From assembly GCF_000003815.2 (NCBI RefSeq), contig NC_049985.1, positions 16,871,218 to 16,935,217 on the forward strand: a stretch of DNA of 64,000 nucleotides, written 5' to 3'. The stretch comes from Branchiostoma floridae. Its lineage: Eukaryota; Chordata; Leptocardii; Amphioxiformes; Branchiostomatidae. A model generated the notes under the pieces. That model searched no databases. It worked only from the letters and a program-made list of their open reading frames with translations, and was not told where the DNA came from. Positions 26,201 to 37,200 of the stretch are shown here, in pieces. Every line of letters begins with the position of its first letter. Positions within the stretch are counted from its first letter, which is position 1. Position numbers and translations under genes: made by a program.

Positions 26201-29200
26201 ACTACCACATCTTGTTGAAAGGACATACCTGTGTATAGCAGGGTTACAGTGGTGTGGTTTGACCTTACAGCCACACTGGCAGCTCACATGTTCCTCCATC
26301 TCAATCCCTTCAATGGTCTCAAGTACAAGGTCACTCCCAGAGACTCCCAGCTTCATGACCTGAGGAAAATACAGCCGTAAACATGAAAGTCAACATTTGT
26401 GAGCAAATGTAGCACATTTCTGTCAATGATATAAAAAACTAGACAGGAGAAACAAGAGCTTTTTTCAACTTTTCAAAACACATCACATTAATTCTCATAA
26501 TTCCATAGGATGCTATTAACACCATCACATGATGAAAAAATACGTGAATTTAAACTGATTTACACAGATGCACCAATAAAGCATTATAAGTAATACTGAG
26601 GTAAATACACTTTAGATATTTATAAGGTGTTCTAGACAATCTTGAGTAAGTGGTATATATAATGGTACTAGGTGGAATTATGAGAATGATGTTACAAGGG
26701 AGGAAAGATGTGAAATATCAAAGATGAGTATGGTTCGCTCTGAAAGTCTGATACAGGAACACTATAGTATGAACTATAGTACAACAGAGATATTAATGTT
26801 AGAATAATTCATGGTGCTCTTCCATCTAGACCTACTTGTTCATACCAAGTCACCAGAGCAGCATTTTTTACCCATCGGTACTATTTCACTTGTAATTGGA
26901 CAAGACTAAGACTGGATTAAGTATAGTTCCCCCATGCATCCATCTAAGCTAGCCAGATATACTCATCTATATTTAATGTGTGCAAAAAGAATACAGTGTG
27001 GCTTTTCATATGATCTTGCCATGTCATATTTCTAATCAACTAAAAGAAATTTTCATAAAGAATAGTAATGTAACACTAGCTGACCTTTATCCACATGGTA
27101 ACCTATATCTGTTATTTCTAAAAACGGGACATTTAGGGATGTCAAGTTGACAGAGGATGGTTTGAAATTGCAGTATTTTCAAAACATTGCAGTTTGACAC
27201 CACCTTTCGTAGACTTGATATCCTTTGATAACCTGTTGTTAAAACAATGCATATAGGTTTCCCCACAGATAAAGGTGTACTAGCATTACATTGTATAATG
27301 ATCTCTTGCATTTACACCCATAGCATGTTTTCTGTTCCCAGCTCTTGGCACCTATCCAGTTCTGTACAGGCAGCCTTACTAATGAGCAACCTAACGACAA
27401 AGAGATAGGCAACCCATGGGGAAGTGTCAGAGTTGATTTACTTTAAATGTCACGCTACACCCTGTGTGTTATAGATAGATAAGCAATCGTAAAATCATTG
27501 GGGTAAACTGTTGTTGCAACTAGGATGCAACGTCTAGGCTTCTGGGCATAATCTGATAACTTGTGTCAAGGGAAGTGATATCATTGTAGGAAGTCTCCAC
27601 CCAATAGAAAACAGTGCTGTAGATCGGCACAAATGGTGTTAAAGTCTTACTCACAGGAAAATGGTCTCACTGTAACAATTGTATTGTATGTCAGCTAAGG
27701 ACAAATTATGACTGTTAGAAAAAGTTCCAGGACAAAGTAATGCAAAAAGATATATATACTGTAGTTGTGATTTCTTTTGGAAACAATCTTTTTAAATACA
27801 CGTACATGTATTTTCTACCACAAGACAGCTAGATTGAAGCAAATTCATTGCTTTTGGGTTGAACACAATTTGTACTTTCATGCGAACTATACTGGTAGTA
27901 AAACGTTTTATTTCACATTGGCTATGGTAACTTCATATACTTCTCTAGTCGTAAATACAAGAACCTACTGTGATGGTGGTATTCTTGGTTTCAAGGGGTT
28001 CGCACTGGAATACGTTGCTATGGCAACAACCGCCGCACCTCTGCAGGTTGACACAGCCGGGAACGACAATCGTACTGGGGCTGTCATTTGGAATCTTGAC
28101 TTCCGTTCCGCGAGGAGAGCAGAAGTCAACCTGTGATGCAATACTGGCTACCAAGTCAGCACCTGTGAAGGGGACAACAAGATTCCTCAAGTTTCTATTG
28201 GGGGAAAGAACTATCTCCTCAAATCTGGATTTCCAGAAATGTATGATGGATGGAAGGATGGATGGATGGATTGATGGGTGGATGGATGGATGGATGGATA
28301 GATGGAAGGATGGATGGATGGATGGATGGATGGATGGATAGATGGATGGATGGATGGATGAAGGAAAGGAAAAGGAAAGAATAAATAAATGAAGGATTTA
28401 TTTTCCTCGAAAACCTTGGTGGAGCTATTAGTATTTATCAAACCACAAGTGCTTTCTCCGTTCCCCTGCACCTGTTCTTAAATAGTTGTTATTGTACTTT
28501 AATGTTATATTTTCTGTTGTGTAAATCAATAAACAAATTAACAAGCCCAATACCTTGTCTGCTCATTGTCACTTTTTCTGAAGAAAAAGGATTTCTGCCA
28601 AAATCATCACTCCCACCCACGAGGATAATTCCCGTGTCCTCAACTTGGGTACGGTTCCCTCCGAGGCCTCCCAGTCGACCGCGAAACGGCTCGTCTTCTG
28701 CATTTGTTGGTAAGAAGTCGCCGCGAGGGACAGAGACTGGGATGAAGTCTTTGGAGGGACCATACACCTCTGGTCCTACAAAACACAGAATTAAGTGTTA
28801 GTGTAACACATTGTATCTCTATATTATGTACAATGTATTTCCCTCGATCATAAAGTACTAGTAGGGCTCTCTTTGATATTTTTTCCCATCCTTCTCGTTG
28901 AGCCCAAGTTTTTAAGTTTCATTGTAAAATCTGTCCTAGGAGTTCATATCAAAATAACCTGGTTTTGCCGTTTTGTACTTTTTATGCATCTTGTCAATAG
29001 CCATTCTATTTGGACATGTAGCTTTACTCCCATTCTAAGGCCCAATCTACACACAGTTTTTACCGATATCTGTGGAGATGTCGGGAGGGATCTAGAACGT
29101 AGGGGGGCCGGACACCCATGGCGCTTGCAGTCATAAACATATAGCGCGATTTTCCACATGGCGTTATATGCTAATGAGCCTTTCCGAAGTCGGGAAGCAT

Positions 29201-30470
29201 CTACACACGCGCGAAGCTGTCTGGGACCCCTGCTAAGCTATCTGCAAGGTATCGTAGTATTCGTACCGAATGGTCCGGACCTTTCGAGAGAAATTTTCCC
29301 GATATCGTAATGGCGATATAGTAGTTCCATCTAGACGATGAAAAAAAGCTGTCGGCGAGAGGTTGTAGGCTCGCCGATATCGGGAAAAACTGTGTGTAGA
29401 TCGTGCCTTATTTACAACCAAAGGTCGGCTAGCCTGGATACCATACCCCAACCTCAAATATCTTTCGTGTTATAGATTCTTGAGATCGGGCTGGGGTTTG
29501 GTAACCAGGCTAAAGGTTGGCTGAATAAAAAAGAAAAAACAGTCCCACGGTACTTAGCTGTTGAATTTTTGAACAGGAATGCTGCCTGCTTCTTAGAAAC
29601 CCAAAGAATGACCACTAAGTTTTTAAAATTACTACATTCATTTATCAATTTCTATGTCATTAACAAGGAAAATCAATCAATGGAATTATCTTAAGAAAAA
29701 TAAGATGAGAGTTATCGCATAAAGTCAATGTCTCGTCAACACTTACCAAAGCTGTCTGTGGTGACATTGAAGAGCTGGAATAAGTCCGCAGCATTCTTCA
29801 CATCCAGTAGCTTGTGCAGGACTTGAAAAGGGATCTTCTGTGGCTGCAAAAATCAAAATCATGCTACTATGTACTATAATGTAGACTTTCCTCTAGAGCT
29901 GTCATGTAGACAACCTAAATCTGGCAGCCATTTGTACAAATGTATGAGGCTCAGCTTCAGGTGTTTACGCATAAAACCTCTGCATAAAAGAACCCAACAA
30001 ACGTATGCACTTATCTGGAAGAGTATAGCCTATAGGTGATCATATTATTAGGTCGAAAATTGAAGGTATAGTGAAGCAGCATTGCACTGCCACTGGCTGC
30101 TTGAAAAGTGTAAAAGAAAGGAGTAGAAACAGAAAGAAACAACATCCTGACTCCCGGGATTCGAACCGTTACCCGGGCCGGCCGAATCCGGGACGCCAGA
30201 TCACAAACCCAGCAATGCAAACCACTAGGCTACAAAAGGCTGACAGCCGTTTGGCATGGTCATTTGGTGGTACTTGAACCCCCCACTGTTAAAAAATCAT
30301 CATGCTACACCATTGTTGAGTTTGAGTAGTCAATTCAATGACAGTCTAAACATGATCATAAAATTAAGTTAAACCTTAACTTGCGATAAGTCCCCTACCT
30401 CTCCCTGAATCCTTGTACAAGTCACCAGGAGTAATATCAACCGTAGTGCAGACTCAAATGCCATCTTCAT
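23214..30470 (-). CDS. VEGF/PDGF-family growth factor, VEGF-C/D layout
   Basis: Eight coding exons on the minus strand: 30470-30399, 29843-29747, 28775-28554, 28162-27969, 26359-26229, 25959-25855, 24031-23930 and 23388-23214 (TAA). All phases match, giving 365 residues. Residues 1-22 form a signal peptide. A propeptide-like region follows with PRGDF (RGD at 74-76). The PDGF/VEGF domain has the full set of eight cysteines at 145, 167, 173, 176, 177, 184, 222 and 224, in the blocks [21 protein letters not shown] and HVSCQCGC. The tail carries repeated C-X10-CXC units (for example [16 protein letters not shown] and [16 protein letters not shown]), as in VEGF-C and VEGF-D, where the tail is removed by proteolysis. 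N-glycosylation sequons occur at NVT (50), NRT and NTT (191). The likely role is a secreted dimeric ligand of a VEGFR/PDGFR-type receptor. A retrotransposon lies in the intron between exons 6 and 7. Confidence 0.95.
24300..25655 (-). mobile_element. 5'-truncated non-LTR retrotransposon with long open reverse transcriptase frame and C2H2 tail
   Basis: A continuous minus-strand frame (25653-24354 for the element part) encodes the reverse transcriptase palm ([24 protein letters not shown]), the thumb region ([36 protein letters not shown]) and a C-terminal C2H2-like motif ([21 protein letters not shown] in part). The frame has no stop or shift, so the insertion appears fairly young. Upstream domains are missing. 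The 3' end has a short ATC/ATCC-type tandem tail (minus strand, 24296-24316). The clade cannot be fixed by eye. It lies in a VEGF intron in the same orientation as the gene. Confidence 0.88.
26026..26135 (-). mobile_element. Short retroelement (SINE-like) with perfect 13-bp target duplication
   Basis: The identical 13-mer GTCATCAGTTACA flanks the unit at 26013-26025 and 26136-26148. Read on the minus strand, the 110-bp insert is GC-rich (starts GGGCGCATCCCCGCC) and ends in a GATGAT tandem tail, the structure expected of a target-primed reverse transcription product. It may be a SINE or a heavily truncated RTE-type 3' end. It sits between VEGF exons 5 and 6. Confidence 0.75.
27070..27289. repeat. 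MITE with long terminal inverted repeats, copy A
   Basis: The left end (GTAACACTAG...) pairs with the right end (...CTAGCATTAC) over roughly 70 bases with mismatches, including CCTATATCTGTT against the complement of the right arm. The same family recurs at 43843-44551. No ORF. Located in a VEGF intron. Confidence 0.6.
28246..28362. repeat. (GGAT)n microsatellite
   Basis: About 115 bases of tandem GGAT/GATG units with few interruptions. It creates spurious repetitive reading frames on both strands. It lies upstream of VEGF exon 4 in the intron and is probably length-polymorphic. Confidence 0.9.
29036..29410. repeat. 375-bp MITE with TAAGGC...ATCTACACACAG terminal inverted repeats
   Basis: Left end TAAGGCCCAATCTACACACA and right end TGTGTGTAGATCGTGCCTTA are complementary apart from two mismatches, and the arms continue through an A/T run to GATATC boxes. 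The interior has further CGATATCG-type palindromes. No ORF of note. Located in a VEGF intron. Confidence 0.75.
29430..29512. repeat. 83-bp inverted-repeat element with near-perfect target duplication
   Basis: Starts TAGCCTGGATACCATACCCC and ends GGTTTGGTAACCAGGCTA, imperfectly complementary. The flanks AAGGTCGGC and AAGGTTGGC differ by one base and look like a 9-bp target duplication. It lies just 20 bp from the 375-bp MITE. Confidence 0.55.
30141..30250 (-). repeat. tRNA-derived SINE-like unit with Pol III A and B boxes
   Basis: On the minus strand, TAGCCTAGTGG (within 30235-30221) fits a tRNA A box and GGTTCGAATCC (30167-30157) is a perfect B box. The boxes are about 55-60 bases apart, wider than in most tRNAs, and the ends do not form an acceptor stem that I can see. 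A tRNA-derived SINE is therefore more likely than a working tRNA gene. Confidence 0.5.
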
Positions 30471-31283
30471 CCACTGTTATCCAAGACAACTTCAAGTTCA
30501 AAGTGAGACTGAATCCTTAGTTCCGCAATTGACTTTAAAACTTCCTTGAGGGCCAAAAATAAATCTAGGAGTAGGACGGGGAAATCCCTGACAAAAGCGG
30601 TTAGTGGCCACGATCTCGTGCCGAGAGATATGGGAAGGAAAACACTCCGCCCACGTCTGTGAAACTACAGTACCAAAGGCTGGACATAAAAGTTCTTAAA
30701 ACGTAAACAAGTTAGCAAGAACACTTCCGGTTACATACCTGTCATACCATGCACGTAGGTCCGCCCAACACAATATGGTCAATATGGTTTCGGAAAAAGC
30801 CGTCTTTGCCGAAGGATAACGGCTAAATGCATTGGCTCACATTTCGATGAAAGATTAGCGCTAAAACTCATAATGAGCGTTGACAATCGACTATGACGAA
30901 CGAGATTTGTTGAAACTGTCCGAAAAAAAGTGTTCGAAGCTATCTGTCATGTAAAGCGGAAGCAAGAAAGGTAATACTCATTTGCAGGTAATATGAGAAT
31001 ATTTTAGTTATGATTTTAGAGTGTAACAATAGCAACCATTTTAGCAATGAAGCTACTAATTATCTAGAAACTAAATTTTATACGATATATAAACATATTT
31101 TTGTGTTTAGTGTGTAAAGTTTTGTAGAATTTAGAAAAGAAAACTTAGTATTGGTAGATGAAGTCCCCTTGTCAAACTTGGAGTATTCCATTTCCGGTTT
31201 AGCTTGGAACAACCGCCATTTTGCAGTGACTGTTGATGAAGGGGAAACTGGAAGAACCGGTGATTTCGGCCCCAAAACTCGAC
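30471..31283. promoter_or_regulatory. Shared upstream region between VEGF and septin genes
   Basis: The VEGF start codon (30470, minus) and the septin start (31284, plus) are 813 bp apart and divergent. A YY1-type site, CCGCCATTTTG, lies at 31213-31223, in the septin 5' UTR or core promoter. No TATA box stands out. An in-frame upstream ATG at 31236 could lengthen the septin N-terminus by 16 residues. Confidence 0.4.
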
Positions 31284-34200
31284 ATGAAAATGGCTGCAGA
31301 AGTCGAGCGGACACTGGTAAGGAAACTCAAACATTCTATAGTGCAAACGGCGTTGTTATTTATCGCTTCTGGGTTATATTCACTGCGTAGACGTCTATGA
31401 ATAGGGGGCGATTTTTCAGTTGTCAAAATTTTGGGAGGGGCGAAGGAACGAACAACTTGGGCACACACTCGATTGATCGTGCCAGTGCTCCCGCCATTCC
31501 TACCTTTCCTAACGGCATGTTTCCGTACAAAAAATGCAGATAAGAAAATCCGTCTAACCTAAGAACTTGTGAGGAGAAATACAAGGGGTTGATCTTGTAG
31601 GAAATGTTTTATTTACGTCTTAAACCGTCTGTATTTGACTGGCCATCGTCTGAGAGCACTGTGGGGAGGAGGGTATATTTGCTAGGTTTGGTTCAGCCCT
31701 CAAGGCCATATTCAAATTCCTTCAGGTTATTATCAACTGTAGGTAAACCATTTCTGCAAAGATGATGATATACGATGATGGTAAATTTCGTTTAGGCTTT
31801 ATGAGTGTTTTTACTCTATGTTTTAATGAGTTATGTATTACACGATTAGTCAGTGTAGGTGTGAACATGTGCCCTCATTCTTACTAACAAAAGTCATTTA
31901 TCACACGTTTTCAATTCTATCTGCTGGAAAAATGGTATTTTCATTGTCTCATTACCTTTTCCTCTGCTAGATCTGGCTACAAAAACATGGTAAACCATAA
32001 AAAGAAGTTTTCACAGCAGGTTGGCTTGTACAGTGTAGTTCTCATTAATAATCATTGACTGGACGGGTACACATGCTTTGTTCTCACACAGTGTTGTTTT
32101 ATGTGCGTGTGTCGCCCTCTCATTGCCTCTGGCTGTTCACTGTTCACTCATTCGACTAAGGTGTCAATGGTGAATTTTATATAAGAGATGTCTTGGACAG
32201 AATAATAATCATATCTTCATAACTAGACAGCAGTTTTAAACCAGAAGCGTTCAAAATACAGAATAGTCCGATACTAATTTATAGTACTCAAAAGTTACAG
32301 ATGATATACTTCTCACATAGACTTATCAGAAAGGTCAGTGTTATACTGTGAAGACTGTCTACTTTTCAACTTACTTGTAATATTTAGAGTTAGAAATGTT
32401 TTGTGCCGAGACAAGGAGTGCATTGTGCGTGCAATCAAAAACAGCACGCCTGTCTAACAATGTACCCATTGTGTTGAACTGTTTGTTCTTCTGAACCATG
32501 GCCTTGTCACTTCAGAAGTACCGGTACCCTGTGGTAAGGTGAATACAATAGAAGTAACCTGAGTTTCGAACGGTTCCCTTTCCAGCCATGTTCTACAAAC
32601 ATTGTGATTAGATTCAATGGCAAAGTTGAATATGCAATAAATGACCTATAGATAGATAAATCATGATTTTCATTTGTCCAGGATAAATAGATTTATTTTT
32701 CAGAGCATTTAACTTGGATAATGAAATTGCCAATGCAGCTGCCATTTGATATTTATTTGCTTGAAAATTGGACATTTGAATGCATTTCCCCTTTACTAGT
32801 TTTAGACATGACATTGTATTTTGATGCTGGCCAATCAAAGTATTATTCAATCATAAATATAATGCTATTTGTTTAACTTTTTACTTAGTACTTGTCTGCA
32901 AACACTAGTACAAATGTGTCAAAATTTTGTTAAAATATCTCAGTGTTGAAGTCTATGATTTCAGCAAAATAAAGGAAATCAAATCAAATCTATGATAAGT
33001 GCATGTACAACTACTAGTTGTTAACCTTTGGTTATGCATAAGAGCCCAGACCCAGAGATCGATGTACAATAAAAAACATGTAATAAAAAGTAATAGAGTA
33101 TAACTCATTAGTGAGTCTTAATGGCCATATCTGTAGAGATTGTAATCTGTAACGGTCAAGTAAGTGTACAAGGGATCCATTATTGAGCATACCTATTGAT
33201 TGATACATTTTGCTCATTTTTCTTTTCGATTTGGAGTTTCAAAGGATTGTAATACAAGCATTTACAAAACAGAATCCATGTAGATTTTGGTGTCTGTAGC
33301 CATGCAAAGCTTTCGTAATCGGATAAGCAGATCAATATCTTTTTTCCCACAAGGCAGGAGTAAAACCAAAGCCACTGATTTGACTGACATTATTTAATTA
33401 CTTTTGGGTACAACTCAATTATTGAATTATGCACGACTGACTTAAAAGGCCGTATATTTCTTCCTAATTTCTGTCAGTAAGTCAGCTATTTTGACAGCTA
33501 TTTTATGTATCTTGTATTCCCTCTACACTAGAGTCTACAAGATACAAATGTATCTAGAGTCTAAAAGATACATACATGTATCTGGCATTGTATTCCAACA
33601 CATTTCAAACAAAATCCAAAAAAAGGCCATGTGAAATTATTGAAACTGGTCCTGGAATTCATCATTTGCATGAATAAATGTTTTACATGAATAAATGTTT
33701 GTACCATATAGTTTGTATAGATTTTTCAATGTGAAAGCTTAGATAGCAGTTCTGCAATGCATTTATCTAGATAGTTGTCTAGACAAAAAGTGTCCATAAA
33801 TCAAATTCTCCATTGATCATGCTAGCATTGTAGTAAAAATAGGTCTCAGACACAGTCATATATCATTGACTGTTGATTATAACAGTTATAAAGGATATAT
33901 AAAGGTTGACATTTTGGAACTGTCATACAACAGAAGTTTTGTGTCTGATGCCCTGAACATCTGAAGCAACAGGGACAGCTTGGGAGGCCTAAATGGGATA
34001 AACATTTGGGATAAACATTTAGGTAGGAATTATCTGGGCTTGGCTAGCATGAAATCTACATTTTCTTCTATGGACTCCCAGCTGTGGTTCTATATCTTCT
34101 GACAATTTCTCAGTCTTAAAAGTTGAATTGATCATTATATTCTGTGATATATATGACTATACTAAATGTAGCCTTTTTTGAAAATACTTGTTTGATTTAT

Positions 34201-37200
34201 TTGAGTTATATCATGTGTCTTTAATCTTGTTTAATCCAATTATTACCACTTGTCTTTGATAAAAGTCTTCTCACATTTCAAATTGGACAGGGCTGTATGG
34301 TTGAAATTTTAAAACCAGGTCCGTAGGAATGAATTCAACTTATTTAAGTCATAATGTACACTACATGTGATATCTCTATGTGCCTAAAATTGCTGGTTTA
34401 AAAGTGTATATGCTTGAATTATATGTACAGACTTTAGTGGTAATTACATGTCAATGTAGACAGAACAGTTGAAGCTGAGGCCCAAGGGTTTGTTATGGCT
34501 CAGATTCTCAACGTTACCTTGCATATTGCCATGTGTACACCAGGGAATGGTGACATCCATTGTCGGCAACCTTCTGAACCCCTTCCCTGATCAGAATGCA
34601 CACTGCAGCCAGAGTGTGGTAAGGCCACACCAATTTAATTTCTTGGTTCATGGATTTTTTCATAAAAAATATGGAGCGAGAGGGCGAAATAAAAATAAAA
34701 ATAAAAATTGTAAAATGGATGGGGTAAGGGTAACGGCTAATCCAAAACATAAGGAAAAAAAGTTTTCAGCTTGAAAAAAGTACAAAAACACTATCATTGT
34801 ACAGTAACAGCACCTGTACCCACACTTTAAGGAGCTTATGATATAAAGGCCAAGTTGCTACACCAGAAAGTTGGTGAATGGTTTCGTTAATGGTGAAAAT
34901 TTGCTGAGAGGTAATTTTTATTTTTATTTTTTTTTTCCAAAAAATAGGAGCGAGCGAATCCGTGAACCATGAGATTAAATTGGTGTGGCCTAAGGGTAGG
35001 ATCAGAATAACAGTAATGATAAAAGGAACTGGAAGTATGCTATCAATCTTGTACTTGTAGAAGTAATTGGGCTTTGGGATTGGAGGAAGTGTTAGAATTA
35101 GTTTGAATATGATTGTTATGGACCTGGGATTTTGAAATTGTTTATGCTTTAAATTTATTTTTTTTTTAGATTGGAAATGTGGCATAGATAAATGCAAGTT
35201 GAACTTTTGTTTTACTATTACAGTTCATGTCGTAATAGAATTATACCCCAGATGATTGTGCTTTATTACAGCACAGTTTTATCACATGTAGCATATTGCT
35301 TGGATGCTTTACTGGGAATCCTATTTGGGATACAACCAATGTTATTGCCAATCTTATCAGGGCTTGAAATACTTTTTTCTGCATACCTGTACTGGTGCAG
35401 GTAACATTGAAAATTACCTGCACCAGACAAATTTTACCTGCACCATTCTGAATTGAGGAAGTATGGATCATACTAAAATTGTTCAGGAACCATTTGCTAT
35501 ATTTTCTTTTATACTTTATAGGTGGTAAAAGTCAATGCAGCTTATAACAATCCACATACACCTGCATATGAAATTCATGTATAAACCCATTACATGGACC
35601 TGAGTGCAGGTAAGGTGCAGGTAGAAACCAGAAATACCTGCACAACTCCAATTTTACCTGCACTAACCTGCATATGCAGGTGGTATTTCGAGCCCTGCTT
35701 ATTCTTCACATACTAGTAGTTGCAAGGCTCTGCAATTTTGCATGCTCTGAAATTTTACAGTATTGCAGCTTTAACGAGCAGTTGACAATAACGTAATTGC
35801 ATCTAATGATTCTTTCCATTCAAATGCTCATTGAAAGGAAGTGCAACACATTAGAATAATTGAAACAATTTTGAAATTCCATCACACTTAGTAATTCTGA
35901 TGGAATTTTGAAATTATTCTGATTAGTCCTTGTTTTTCTAAAAGAAGGTCTTAGCAATGATGCATTTTCTACCTTTCCAATTTTTTTGTAAGAAATTTTA
36001 CGTCTTGACCATTTCTTTCATCCAACTGTTAGGCCATATCCTGACGTGACCAGTGTATATGTACAAGGCCCATCCCATGTTAATCACAGTGTTTATGCAC
36101 AGGAATGTCACATCATGTGGTCTTATCTAATTAGAGCAGAAACTGTTTGTTTGTAAAGATCTGTTTCATGTCAGGATGGCCTCTGGTGTACATGTGTATG
36201 CACGGTGCTTTCTCTAGAATACTAAATCACGTCTTTTTATTGATTTCATATTTTTATACAATTGTAGATTCATAGATGTAGTGATAATGATACTGTACAC
36301 TTAAGTGTTATTGTACATAGTTGTTGATCCTGTGTCCCTGTCGGCTTTTGTTTACTTGGGTATGTTTATTTGTGTAGATAGCACTTTCTCCAGATTTTTA
36401 GAACAGGGTTTTGCATGGAATGTAGATATTTGGGTGTGGTTGAAGTCTATCTTCTTCAGAGTCCATTCTTAAGTCCTTTATGACTGAGTCTTAGAATAAA
36501 AGACTGCAGTGTTTTGACAAGGATTTATTACTGGCTTGGCAGTCTTATTTGGAAAGCAAGTTGCCTGAGTGAACAAATTGTCCAAGCTAGGCAGCTCAAA
36601 TTCAATTTCTTGTTTCATGGACTTTTTTTTCACGAAATTGCTGTGACTTTGTAGTTCCTATATAAAGAATTTACAATGTCCTGTACTGGAGTGTGCTATA
36701 AGGCAGGTCTGACATTTGTCCAAGCTAATTGAGTTATTTGTTATGTCCTTGTAAAGCATTTTATTGATTATGAGGGATGTTTTTAAAAGTTTGGCAGTCA
36801 GTTGCTTTTTGCTGTCTTATTTCTTGACTGTATTTCTCTGTATTGGCCTTAGGTGGCTTAAATCTAACCTTATGGAATGCAACCATAAACAAAATATCTT
36901 GTGGCAAAGAAAACGGCAATAAGAAACTTGATTAAATGAACGTTACGGGTAGTGTTTATTCACATGTCAACTGCAATCATCTACATTGTTTATGAATATA
37001 CTGTACTTTTTGCAAACTAAAATTAGTATTGATAAGATACATGGACAAGTCACTAGACAATAGCCTACATGTTGATGAAGAAAAGAGAGCATGAATAATG
37101 ATTGTTGCCAATTCCCTGCAGAGCTGACAAGTTAAGTAGTAGTACTACAATTACAATTTATTATCTCCTTTTCTTAAGATAACACCTGAAGTAAACCTGG

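Noticed and set aside
28211-28471. Repetitive His-Pro-Ser and Asp-Gly-Trp-Met reading frames
   Set aside because: Direct by-products of the (GGAT)n microsatellite.
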